Part shown: positions 1 to 6,335 of the stretch, piece after piece
How the letters are laid out: the number at the start of each line of letters is the position of its first letter
Numbering within the stretch: position 1 is the first letter of the stretch
Assembly (NCBI GenBank): GCA_021737205.1
Contig: JAIPEK010000138.1
Location: forward strand, 1-6,345
Reading direction: 5' to 3'
Length of the DNA stretch: 6,345 nucleotides
From: Desulfarculaceae bacterium
GTDB taxonomy: Bacteria; Desulfobacterota; Desulfobacteria; Desulfobacterales; Desulfobacteraceae
Notes under the pieces: generated by a model
Database searches by the model: none
The model's input: only the letters and a program-made list of their open reading frames with translations
What the model was told of the DNA's origin: nothing
Position numbers and translations under genes: made by a program

Positions 1-1055
1 AAGTGATCGACCAGCGGCAACTGCCCCACCGGTTCGTGGAGGCGGACCTTGAAACCGTGGTCGACGTGATCGATGCCATAAAAGAAATGTTTGTCAGGGG
101 AGCGCCGCTTATCGGTGCTACAGGCGCGCTGGGCGTATACACGATACTGGCGTGGGAGGACAAAAAGGCGGAAGACGACGAATATGTCAAGATGGAATGT
201 GAACGGCTCAAGGCGGCCCGGCCCACTGCGGTCAACCTGGCGTGGGGTGTGGATATCGTGTGCAAGGCGGTTCTGGAGCAGAAAACTGCCGCCGACAGGC
301 TCGACGCCTGCCTCTCGGCCGCGTTTTCCGTGGTGGAGCTGGAAACGGAAAACTGCCGGAAAATAGGAGAAAACGGGGTCGGCCTGATCGAAACCATCAG
401 CCGGAACAAAAACGGCGCGCCGGTGAACATCCTCACCCACTGCAACGCCGGCCGGCTGGCCTGCATCGAATACGGAACGGCCACGGCCCCGGTGTACAAG
501 GCCCATGAAAAGGGAATTCCCGTCCATGTATGGGTGGACGAGACAAGACCGCTCAACCAGGGCTCGAGGCTTACGGCATGGGAACTGGCCCGGGCCGGGG
601 TCGATCATACGGTGGTCACGGACAATGCAGGGGGCCACCTGATGCAGCGCGGCATGGTGGATCTGGTGATCGTGGGAACGGACCGGACCACCCGGGCCGG
701 AGACGTGGCCAACAAGATCGGGACGTATCTCAAGGCGCTGGCTGCAAGGGACAACGGAATTGACTTCTATGTGGCGCTGCCGTCCAGCACATTTGACTGG
801 AACGTCAAGGAGGGAAGACAAATCCCGATAGAGGAACGATCGCCCGATGAAGTGCGGTTTGTCAGAGGCCTTGACCCGAACGGCGCCGTCACCGATGTGA
901 TGGTTCCGCCGGAAAAGAGTCCTGCAGCAAACCCCGCGTTTGATGTCACACCGGCGCACCTTGTCACCGGGTTCATCACCGAAAGAGGCATCTGTGATGC
1001 AAATGAAGACGCCATTATCAGCCTTTTTCCGGAAAACCGGCAGGACATGTCATGA
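1..1055 (+). CDS. mtnA: S-methyl-5-thioribose-1-phosphate isomerase (5' end cut by window edge)
   Basis: Isomerises 5-methylthioribose-1-phosphate to 5-methylthioribulose-1-phosphate in the cytoplasmic methionine salvage pathway. It belongs to the eIF2B-like isomerase family. Numbering from the GTG codon at base 3, the visible motifs are VRGAPLIG (31-38), THCNAG with the expected catalytic Cys147, VDETRPLNQGSRLTAWEL (178-195), and GTDR with the expected catalytic Asp227, followed by GDVANKIGTYLKALAARDNG. The Cys-Asp spacing of 80 residues equals that of the Bacillus subtilis enzyme (Cys160/Asp240). This implies that about 13 N-terminal residues lie outside the window, so the GTG at base 3 is most likely an internal Val codon (VIDQRQLP) and not the start. 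The C-terminus (PAFDVTPAHLVTGFITERGIC) is complete. The gene overlaps the following methyltransferase by 4 bases. Paralogues acting on 5-deoxyribose-1-phosphate or ribose-1,5-bisphosphate share the fold, so the substrate is inferred from family resemblance. Confidence 0.92.
   Translation, partial: VIDQRQLPHRFVEADLETVVDVIDAIKEMFVRGAPLIGATGALGVYTILAWEDKKAEDDEYVKMECERLKAARPTAVNLAWGVDIVCKAVLEQKTAADRLDACLSAAFSVVELETENCRKIGENGVGLIETISRNKNGAPVNILTHCNAGRLACIEYGTATAPVYKAHEKGIPVHVWVDETRPLNQGSRLTAWELARAGVDHTVVTDNAGGHLMQRGMVDLVIVGTDRTTRAGDVANKIGTYLKALAARDNGIDFYVALPSSTFDWNVKEGRQIPIEERSPDEVRFVRGLDPNGAVTDVMVPPEKSPAANPAFDVTPAHLVTGFITERGICDANEDAIISLFPENRQDMS
1042..1045 (+). promoter_or_regulatory. Shine-Dalgarno site of the methyltransferase gene
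   Basis: AGGA lies 6 bases before the ATG at 1052, inside the last codons of mtnA. It supports the 1052 start and suggests that the two genes are translated from one mRNA with coupling at the ATGA overlap. Confidence 0.5.
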
Positions 1056-1648
1056 CCGATCCGGAAACATTCGAAGAGCGGTACAAAACTGAAAATACAC
1101 CCTGGGAGCTCGGCCGGGTGGATGCCAACCTGGTCAACATCCTTGCCAAAAGAAACATCAAAACCGGACGGGTCCTGGATGTGGGGTGCGGCATCGGCAC
1201 CTGTACGATCTGGCTTGCAGAAAACGGATACAAAATCACAGGCATCGATGTATCCGGAACCGCCATCCGGAAGGCAAAGGAAAAAGCCCGGAAAAAAGGA
1301 ATTTCCGCCACCTTTCACAAACTAAACTTTCTCAAGGAGACCGTCAAAGAACGGCCCTTTGATTTTCTCTTTGACAGGGGGTGTTTTCATTCCTTCGATT
1401 CCGGGGAGGACCGGGGCCGTTTTGCCGAAAATGCCGCCTTCCACTTAAAGGATAAAGGACTCTGGTTCTGTATTGCCGGAATCTCGGATGACGAAAGGGA
1501 GGGCAAGGGCCCGCCGAAGCGGAGCGCAACCGAGATCGTCACCGCTGTGGAACCCTTTTTCGAAATCCAGTTCATAGCTTCCGGGCTGATGGATTCCGAC
1601 AGCAAGCCTGCGCCCAAGGCCTGGATATGCCTGATGCAGAAACGGTGA
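1052..1648 (+). CDS. Class I SAM-dependent methyltransferase
   Basis: A 198-residue cytoplasmic methyltransferase with a single Rossmann-like domain. Motif I is VLDVGCGIGT (residues 41-50). The acidic end of strand 2 is in TGIDVSG (Asp66 would bind the SAM ribose), and the motif IV region is FDFLFDRGCFHSF (103-115). The N-terminal ERYKTENTPWELGRVDANL stretch and the DRGCFH motif resemble the TehB / thiopurine-methyltransferase-like branch of small methyltransferases. The substrate cannot be told from sequence. The start is the ATG within ATGA at the end of mtnA, with AGGA at proper spacing; this gives a full-length N-terminus including the TPWELGR segment typical of the family. The overlap suggests co-expression with the methionine salvage gene. 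The methyltransferase reaction makes S-adenosylhomocysteine, not methylthioadenosine, so a direct pathway link is not obvious. No truncation or missing motif is seen. Confidence 0.88.
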   Translation: MTDPETFEERYKTENTPWELGRVDANLVNILAKRNIKTGRVLDVGCGIGTCTIWLAENGYKITGIDVSGTAIRKAKEKARKKGISATFHKLNFLKETVKERPFDFLFDRGCFHSFDSGEDRGRFAENAAFHLKDKGLWFCIAGISDDEREGKGPPKRSATEIVTAVEPFFEIQFIASGLMDSDSKPAPKAWICLMQKR

Positions 1649-1662
1649 GCGCTGATTTATAC

Positions 1663-1691
1663 TTGACTTTTGCCCTCGAACATAATTTAAT
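1663..1691 (+). promoter_or_regulatory. Candidate sigma70-type promoter before ahbB
   Basis: The 51-base gap between the methyltransferase and ahbB is clearly more AT-rich than its surroundings. It contains TTGACT (1663-1668) and TTTAAT (1686-1691) separated by 17 bases, each one mismatch from consensus. The predicted start of transcription would be near 1698, almost at the ATG at 1700. A second possible -10, TATACT at 1658-1663, would give a leader of about 30 bases but has only a poor -35. This is a by-eye prediction. Confidence 0.35.
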
Positions 1692-1699
1692 AAGCTGGT

Positions 1700-2167
1700 A
1701 TGCTGACCGAACTTGAAAAAAACGTCATTGCCTCTCTTGAAGGGGACATTCCGGTAACCGAACGCCCGTTTCTCGAACTTGCCGAACAGATCGGCATACC
1801 GGAAGAACAGTTCCTCGAAATTCTTTCCGACCTCAAGGAGCGCGGGATTATCCGGAGATTCGGCGCCACACTGAAGCACCAGAATTCCGGGTACAAGGCC
1901 AACGCCATGGTGGCCTGGAAGGTGCCGGAAGAACAGGCGCAAAAGGTCGGCCATACCATGGCGTCGTTCTCCGAAGTCACCCACTGTTACAGAAGAGACC
2001 CGGCCCCCGGGTGGGAATTCAACGTGTACACCATGGTCCACGCCCCGGATGAAGAAACCTGCAGGGCGGTCGTGAGAAAAATCTCAAACCGGGTCGAGCA
2101 GACCGATTACACCATTCTGTTCAGCAAACGGGAATTGAAGAAAACCTCCATGAAGTACTTCTCCTGA
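1700..2167 (+). CDS. ahbB: Siroheme decarboxylase subunit, AhbB-type (Lrp/AsnC-like fold)
   Basis: A 155-residue protein of the AhbA/AhbB/NirDLGH family. With AhbA it decarboxylates siroheme to 12,18-didecarboxysiroheme, the first committed step of the siroheme-dependent heme pathway found in sulfate reducers and archaea. An N-terminal winged-helix-like part spans about residues 1-55 (LAEQIGIPEEQFLEIL, then IIRRFGATLKHQ). An Lrp/AsnC-type alpha-beta domain follows, with THCYRRDPAPGW (94-105), FNVYTMVHA (107-115) and the terminal LFSKRELKKTSMKYF. The RRFGA, HCYRR and C-terminal RELKKTSM signatures are what I recall for AhbB more than AhbA, so the subunit assignment is less certain than the family. 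No clear Shine-Dalgarno precedes the ATG, but MLTELEKNVIASLEGDIPVTERPF is the usual start of the family. No AhbA partner gene lies in the window. It probably heads an operon with the radical SAM gene 21 bases downstream. Confidence 0.85.
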   Translation: MLTELEKNVIASLEGDIPVTERPFLELAEQIGIPEEQFLEILSDLKERGIIRRFGATLKHQNSGYKANAMVAWKVPEEQAQKVGHTMASFSEVTHCYRRDPAPGWEFNVYTMVHAPDEETCRAVVRKISNRVEQTDYTILFSKRELKKTSMKYFS

Positions 2168-2188
2168 ATCACTGCTGATCCTGATCGT

Positions 2189-3601
2189 ATGAGACATATG
2201 AGCTACAACAACCAGGATTCTCCCCACATCCTCTGTGTCAATCCCTGGATTCATGATTTTGCTGCATTCGATTTCTGGTCCAAACCGGTGGGGCTGTTGA
2301 AAATCGCAGCGCTTTTGGAACAGCAGGGGGCAGGCGTCACATTTATTGACTGCACCGACCGGTTTCATCCCATGGACACGGAGCAACGCAAAACTCTGCC
2401 GGACGGCCGGGGCCCCTACCGGAAACGGAAAATCGATCCGCCGCCCGGTCTGCCCAACGTAAAACAGCAGTTTTCCAGGTACGGGATCGCCCCCGAATGG
2501 TTCAGACAAGATCTGGAAGCAGCAGGAAAGCCCGATCTTGTGCTCGTGACCTCCGGCATGACCTACTGGGCGCCCGGGGTAAAAGAAACCATCGAAACAA
2601 TCCGGGAAGTATACCCCGATGTGCCGGTGATTCTCGGCGGTATATACGCCACGCTCTGGTTCGAGCACGCCGAACAATACACGGGTGCGGATATCGTGAT
2701 ATCAGGCGCAGATTTTGAAAAAATTTTCCGCTCCATCCACAGGTATACCGGCATCGGCCTTGCCGCAGATTTCGAGCCGGGCAACCTGGACAGCCACCCG
2801 TATCCCGCCTTTCACATGCTCGGCCGCATCCCCTATGTTCCCCTTACCACCACTGTCGGGTGCCCGTTTTCATGCGACTACTGCGCTTCATCCCATCTTG
2901 CGGATACGTTCCGGAGACGGTCCGTGGATTCGGTATTCCGGGAGATCGAATACTGGCATCAAAAATACGGGGTAAGGAATTTTGCATTCTATGACGATGC
3001 CCTGCTGGTGGACAAGGAACGCCATGCCCTGATTCTGTTTGAAAAAATCGCCGCATCCGATCTTGATGTGTCCTTTCACACCCCCAACGCCGTTCATGTC
3101 AAGGAACTTGACGAGAAAACCTGCCTTCTGATGAAAAAGGCCGGGTTCAAAAGCATCCGGATGGGGCTGGAAACAGCTGATTTTTCCCGGAACCGAACCA
3201 TGGATGCCAAGGTAGCCGGAACCGATTTTTCTTGTGCCGTTTCCGGGCTGAAAAAGGCGGGGTTCGACGGGAAACAGATCGGCGCCTACCTTCTGTGCGG
3301 TCTTCCGGGCCAGGGGTTCGACGAGATAGAGGCGTCTTTCCAACATGTGCGGCAGACCGGCACCACCCCGACCTTTGCATTTTACACGCCCATTCCCCAT
3401 ACACGAATGTGGGAAACCGCTGTGAAGCACTCGAGATACGATATTGAAAGCGACCCCGTATACACCAACAACGCTCTTTTCCCCTGCATGCAGGAAACGG
3501 GCATCCGGCGGAAAATCTCCCGGCTCAAAAACAGGTTGAAAACTTCCGGGAAAACGGTATATGATGGTAAAAAAGACAACACTGAAGAGGATCTGCATTG
3601 A
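2189..3601 (+). CDS. Radical SAM protein with B12-binding-like N-terminal domain
   Basis: A 470-residue enzyme of unknown reaction. Residues about 12-190 look like the Rossmann-type cobalamin-binding fold common in B12-dependent radical SAM enzymes (HILCVNPWIHDF, KPVGLLKIAALLEQQG, then PDLVLVTSGMTYW and VPVILGGIYATLW). The DxHxxG cobalamin-ligand motif is absent. The radical SAM core starts at VPLTTTVGCPFSCDYC, with the CX3CX2C cysteines C225, C229 and C232 that would bind the [4Fe-4S] cluster. It continues through FAFYDDALL (265-273), IRMGLETAD (323-331) and IGAYLLCGLPGQG (364-376). The tail is basic and polar. ATG 2189 and ATG 2198 (three codons later) are both possible starts, and neither has a clear Shine-Dalgarno. 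The gene lies 21 bases after ahbB and overlaps the MCE lipoprotein gene by 4 bases. It is not an AhbC or AhbD of the usual size and SPASM type. A role in tetrapyrrole or lipid modification would be only a guess from context. Confidence 0.88.
   Translation: MRHMSYNNQDSPHILCVNPWIHDFAAFDFWSKPVGLLKIAALLEQQGAGVTFIDCTDRFHPMDTEQRKTLPDGRGPYRKRKIDPPPGLPNVKQQFSRYGIAPEWFRQDLEAAGKPDLVLVTSGMTYWAPGVKETIETIREVYPDVPVILGGIYATLWFEHAEQYTGADIVISGADFEKIFRSIHRYTGIGLAADFEPGNLDSHPYPAFHMLGRIPYVPLTTTVGCPFSCDYCASSHLADTFRRRSVDSVFREIEYWHQKYGVRNFAFYDDALLVDKERHALILFEKIAASDLDVSFHTPNAVHVKELDEKTCLLMKKAGFKSIRMGLETADFSRNRTMDAKVAGTDFSCAVSGLKKAGFDGKQIGAYLLCGLPGQGFDEIEASFQHVRQTGTTPTFAFYTPIPHTRMWETAVKHSRYDIESDPVYTNNALFPCMQETGIRRKISRLKNRLKTSGKTVYDGKKDNTEEDLH
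3584..3590 (+). promoter_or_regulatory. Shine-Dalgarno site deciding the TTG start of the MCE lipoprotein
   Basis: GAAGAGG ends 7 bases before TTG 3598 and 13 bases before ATG 3604. The spacing favours TTG, which would form a TTGA stop/start overlap with the radical SAM gene. The choice adds only Met-Lys to the protein. Confidence 0.45.
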
Positions 3602-4269
3602 AAATGAGACGTCCCATCCCCAAAAACGCACTGCTTTTGCTGAACTTTCTGATTTTTTTTGTGATTTCCGGCTGCACCCCGTTTGAACTGGACATCACGT
3701 TCGACACGGTAAAAGGATTGAAAAAATCGGCTCCGGTGATCTTCGAAGAACAGACCATCGGTTCGGTGGACCGGATCGAGTACTCTGAAGACGGGAAATT
3801 CCTGGTATCCGTGACAATTGAAAAGGAGTTCCGGAATGCCGTACGCACCGACTCCGTCTTCTATATCGCATCCGATCCTTCCGACGCGGAAGCGAAAGCG
3901 CTGTTCATGGCCCACGAATCCGAAACCGGCAGCCCTTTGGAGAGTGGCAAAACCGTAAAAGGACAACCGTATGCACCGAGCTCCGCCATGGGGATTTTCA
4001 AAGAGATGGTGGATGACATGGACCGGGGTCTTGACCGGTTTGTCCGGGACATGAAACAGCTGCCCGAAAGCGAACAGTACAAAAGATTTGAAAAAGAGCT
4101 GGAAGCGCTCTCCGAAAAGATGAAAACCGCCGGGGAAAAAACCCGTGACAAGATCAGAGACGAGATCATCCCCAAGCTGCAAAAGAAGCTGGAAGAGTTG
4201 AAAAAAAAGGGGGAGAAAGAAAAAATCAAGCCGATTGAAAAAAAGCTTGAAAACCTGCAGAAAGTCTGA
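3598..4269 (+). CDS. MCE (MlaD-like) domain lipoprotein with charged helical tail
   Basis: A 223-residue predicted lipoprotein. Basic residues MKMRRPIPK precede a hydrophobic core (11-23) and a lipobox VISGC with Cys26 as the lipidation site. Residue +2 is Thr, so outer-membrane sorting is plausible by the E. coli rule. Residues about 32-92 match an MCE domain: ITFDTVKGLKKSAPVIFEEQ, then IGSVDRIEY and VSVTIEKEFRNAVRTDSVFYI. This parallels MlaD, including a following ESGKTVKG...SSAMGIFKEMVDDM segment like the KDGDTIQDTKSAMVLEDL region. Residues about 130-223 are rich in Lys and Glu and likely form long amphipathic or coiled-coil helices. MCE proteins move lipids between membranes, usually with an MlaE/MlaF ABC transporter, but no such genes are visible here. 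The gene is joined by overlap to the radical SAM gene. The MCE assignment is by eye; the lipoprotein signal is clear. Confidence 0.8.
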   Translation: MKMRRPIPKNALLLLNFLIFFVISGCTPFELDITFDTVKGLKKSAPVIFEEQTIGSVDRIEYSEDGKFLVSVTIEKEFRNAVRTDSVFYIASDPSDAEAKALFMAHESETGSPLESGKTVKGQPYAPSSAMGIFKEMVDDMDRGLDRFVRDMKQLPESEQYKRFEKELEALSEKMKTAGEKTRDKIRDEIIPKLQKKLEELKKKGEKEKIKPIEKKLENLQKV

Positions 4270-4281
4270 AGGTTTTCAAGC
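4238..4281 (-). terminator. Rho-independent terminator of tkt (same stem read in reverse)
   Basis: Read on the minus strand, the same 12-bp stem begins about 20 bases after the tkt stop. It is followed immediately by seven T (plus-strand A-tract 4238-4244). This orientation is the more canonical of the two because the T-tract abuts the stem. The element therefore separates the convergent units in both directions. Confidence 0.75.
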
Positions 4282-4293
4282 CCTGTTTTTTTT
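4245..4293 (+). terminator. Rho-independent terminator of the plus-strand operon
   Basis: GCTTGAAAACCT (4245-4256) and AGGTTTTCAAGC (4270-4281) form a perfect 12-bp inverted repeat with a 13-base loop containing the TGA stop of the MCE lipoprotein gene. A run of eight T follows at 4286-4293, four bases after the stem. The left arm encodes the last residues of the protein. Confidence 0.75.
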
Positions 4294-4300
4294 ACCGGCC

Positions 4301-6307
4301 CTACCTGCCGAGCACTTCCTTTGCCTTTGACACGATGTTTCCCGGCGTAAACCCGTACTCGGCCAGCACCCGGCCGCCCGGTGCGGACGCGCCGAAGGTA
4401 TCTATACCGATTACCGTACCTTCACAGGAGACATACCGGTCCCACCCCATGGGGCTCCCCGCTTCCACCGCCACCCGCTTTTTGAGGGTATCCGGAAGAA
4501 TCCGCCGCCGGTAGGATTCCGGGGCCGATTCAAAAAGCTCCCATGAGGGCATGCTCACCACGCGGACCTTGACCCCTTCTTTTTCGAGCACGGCTGAAGC
4601 CTCCATACAGGCATGCAGTTCCGCTCCCGACCCGATGAGGATCAGCTCGGGAGTCTCTTTTGAGTCCCTGACGATGTAGGCCCCGTTTTCCAGGTCCCCG
4701 TCGGCTTCGGAAAGATCCAGGTGCGGCAGTTTCTGACGGCTCAACAGGAGAGCGGTCGGGCAGCCGTTGGTTTCCAGGGCCTTTTTCCAGGCGCGTGCGG
4801 TTTCATTAGCGTCAGCCGGCCGGATTACGTTGAGCCCGGGGATCGCGCGAAGGGAAGCGGCATGCTCCACCGGCTGATGGGTGGGGCCGTCCTCTCCCAC
4901 TGCAATGCTGTCATGGGTGAACACATAGATCACGGGCAGCTTCATGATTGCAGCCATCCGGATGGCCGGGCGCATATAATCGGCAAACACGAGGAAGGTG
5001 CCCCCGTAGGGCCGGATGCCGCCGTGGAGGCACAGCCCTGAAACCACCGATCCCATGGCGTGCTCCCGGACACCGAACCGGATGTTTCTGCCGTGGTACG
5101 ATTCTTTACCGAAATCGGGCTCCCCTTCGATATAAGTTTTGTTGGACGGGGCCAGGTCGGCTGATCCGCCCATGAGAACGGGCAGGTTCGGGGCGATGGC
5201 GTTGATCATCTTGCCGGATGCGGCCCTTGTGGCCACCGGATCATCCGACGGGCTGAATACGGGTATATCCCTGTCCCACCCTTGTGTGAGAAAACCGCTC
5301 ACCGCATCCGCAAAAAGGTCGGCAAGCCCGGGCGCCTCCTTTTTGAAGGAGTTGAACCTATCCTGCCAGTCTCCTTCAAGCGCATCCGCCTTTTCAATGA
5401 CCCGCTCCCTTTCCCGGAGCACTTCGTCCGGCACATAAAAGTTCTTGTCCGAAGGAAAGTTGAAAAATTCCTTGACCTTCCGGACCTCGTCTTCGCCCAG
5501 GGGCGCGCCGTGCGCACCTGCGGACCCCTGTTTGGCAGGACTGCCGTAAGCGATCTCGGTTTTCAATTTGATCAGGGACGGCTTCCGGGTTTCCGAACGG
5601 GCCGTATCGATCGCGTTGTAAATTGCTTCCAGGTCATTTCCATCCCCTACTTCAATGACCTGCCAGTTCATGCTTTCGAACTTGAGTTTTACATCTTCGG
5701 TAAAGGCGAGATCCGTGGAACCCTCGATGGAAATATCGTTGTCGTCATACAAACAGATCAGCCGGGAAAGCCCCAGATGGCCGGCAAGGGATGCCGACTC
5801 CATGGCCACCCCTTCCATGAGGTCACCGTCCCCGCACATGACATAGGTATAATGATCAATGATCTCTTTTCCGTCGCTGTTGAATCGGGCCGCCATATGG
5901 CGCTCGGCCATGGCCATTCCCACTGCGTTGCCAAAGCCCTGTCCCAGGGGGCCGGTTGTGGTTTCCACGCCGGGGGTGTGCCCGTATTCGGGATGCCCGG
6001 GTGTTTTGCTGCCCCACTGCCGGAACTGAACCAGGTCCTCCAGGGAAAGATCATACCCGTTCAGGTAAAGAAGGGAATAAAGGAGCATGGATGCGTGGCC
6101 GGCGGAAAGAACGAACCGGTCCCGGTCGACCCAGGCCGGATTTTTCGGATTGAATTTCAGAAAGTGTTTCCACAGCACATGGGCGGCCGGTGCAAGGCCC
6201 ATGGGCGCCCCGGGATGGCCGGAATTCGCCTGCTGGATCGCATCGATGGAAAGGGTTCGGATGGTATTGATACACAACTGGTCAAGTGGTTCTTCGGCAG
6301 CTGCCAT
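4301..6307 (-). CDS. tkt: Transketolase
   Basis: A complete 668-residue ThDP-dependent transketolase, close to the 663 residues of E. coli TktA. It transfers two-carbon ketol units between sugar phosphates in the non-oxidative pentose phosphate pathway in the cytoplasm. The pyrophosphate domain carries [12 protein letters not shown] (His31), SAGHAS (His71), GPLGQG (119-124), the ThDP/metal motif GDGDLMEG (159-166) with Asn190 in YDDNDISI, and [13 protein letters not shown] (258-270). The pyrimidine domain has [12 protein letters not shown] (379-390), FGVREHAMG with the catalytic glutamate Glu414, and [18 protein letters not shown] (464-481), whose His476 corresponds to E. coli His473. The C-terminal domain ends in KAKEVLGR. 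All catalytic residues I know are present. The ATG at 6307 is supported by AGGAGA five bases upstream. It is a single-gene unit as far as the window shows, convergent with the plus-strand operon, and ends at the shared terminator. Confidence 0.97.
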   Translation of the reverse strand: MAAAEEPLDQLCINTIRTLSIDAIQQANSGHPGAPMGLAPAAHVLWKHFLKFNPKNPAWVDRDRFVLSAGHASMLLYSLLYLNGYDLSLEDLVQFRQWGSKTPGHPEYGHTPGVETTTGPLGQGFGNAVGMAMAERHMAARFNSDGKEIIDHYTYVMCGDGDLMEGVAMESASLAGHLGLSRLICLYDDNDISIEGSTDLAFTEDVKLKFESMNWQVIEVGDGNDLEAIYNAIDTARSETRKPSLIKLKTEIAYGSPAKQGSAGAHGAPLGEDEVRKVKEFFNFPSDKNFYVPDEVLRERERVIEKADALEGDWQDRFNSFKKEAPGLADLFADAVSGFLTQGWDRDIPVFSPSDDPVATRAASGKMINAIAPNLPVLMGGSADLAPSNKTYIEGEPDFGKESYHGRNIRFGVREHAMGSVVSGLCLHGGIRPYGGTFLVFADYMRPAIRMAAIMKLPVIYVFTHDSIAVGEDGPTHQPVEHAASLRAIPGLNVIRPADANETARAWKKALETNGCPTALLLSRQKLPHLDLSEADGDLENGAYIVRDSKETPELILIGSGAELHACMEASAVLEKEGVKVRVVSMPSWELFESAPESYRRRILPDTLKKRVAVEAGSPMGWDRYVSCEGTVIGIDTFGASAPGGRVLAEYGFTPGNIVSKAKEVLGR

Positions 6308-6312
6308 TGTCT

Positions 6313-6318
6313 TCTCCT
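6313..6318 (-). promoter_or_regulatory. Shine-Dalgarno site of tkt
   Basis: On the minus strand AGGAGA stands five bases before ATG 6307. It is the strongest ribosome binding site in the window and fixes the tkt start. Confidence 0.8.
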
Positions 6319-6329
6319 GTTGATGTTTG

Positions 6330-6335
6330 ATTATG
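6330..6335 (-). promoter_or_regulatory. Possible -10 box of tkt
   Basis: The minus strand reads CATAAT, one mismatch from TATAAT, about 22 bases before the start codon. The matching -35 would lie beyond the right edge of the window, so this is only a weak suggestion. Confidence 0.2.

Noticed and set aside
3..5. GTG at base 3 as the true start of mtnA
   Set aside because: Comparison of catalytic residue positions with B. subtilis MtnA indicates about 13 missing residues, and VIDQRQLP is an internal family motif.
1029..1040. CCGG-AAAA-CCGG mini hairpin just before the methyltransferase Shine-Dalgarno
   Set aside because: The stem is only 4 bp inside coding sequence, too short to claim a regulatory role.
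767..1318. Long reverse-strand open frame (183 codons) across the mtnA / methyltransferase junction
   Set aside because: It lies antisense to two well-supported genes, its translation shows no recognisable domain, and such frames are expected in GC-rich DNA.
1669..1686. CATAAT at 1681-1686 as the -10 partner of TTGACT
   Set aside because: The spacer would be only 12 bases, too short for a sigma70 promoter; TTTAAT at 17 bases fits better.
2171..2188. Repeated CTGATC units in the 21-base gap before the radical SAM gene, as an operator
   Set aside because: Two adjacent hexamers are too little to distinguish from chance, and no promoter elements are seen there.
2888..3631. Reverse-strand open frame of 247 codons inside the radical SAM gene
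   Set aside because: It is antisense to a clear radical SAM core and gives low-complexity, motif-free protein, so it is a codon-bias shadow.
3382..4182. Reverse-strand open frame of 266 codons opposite the MCE lipoprotein
   Set aside because: It is Phe- and His-rich because it mirrors Lys/Glu-rich sense codons, and it crosses two real genes without its own ribosome binding site.
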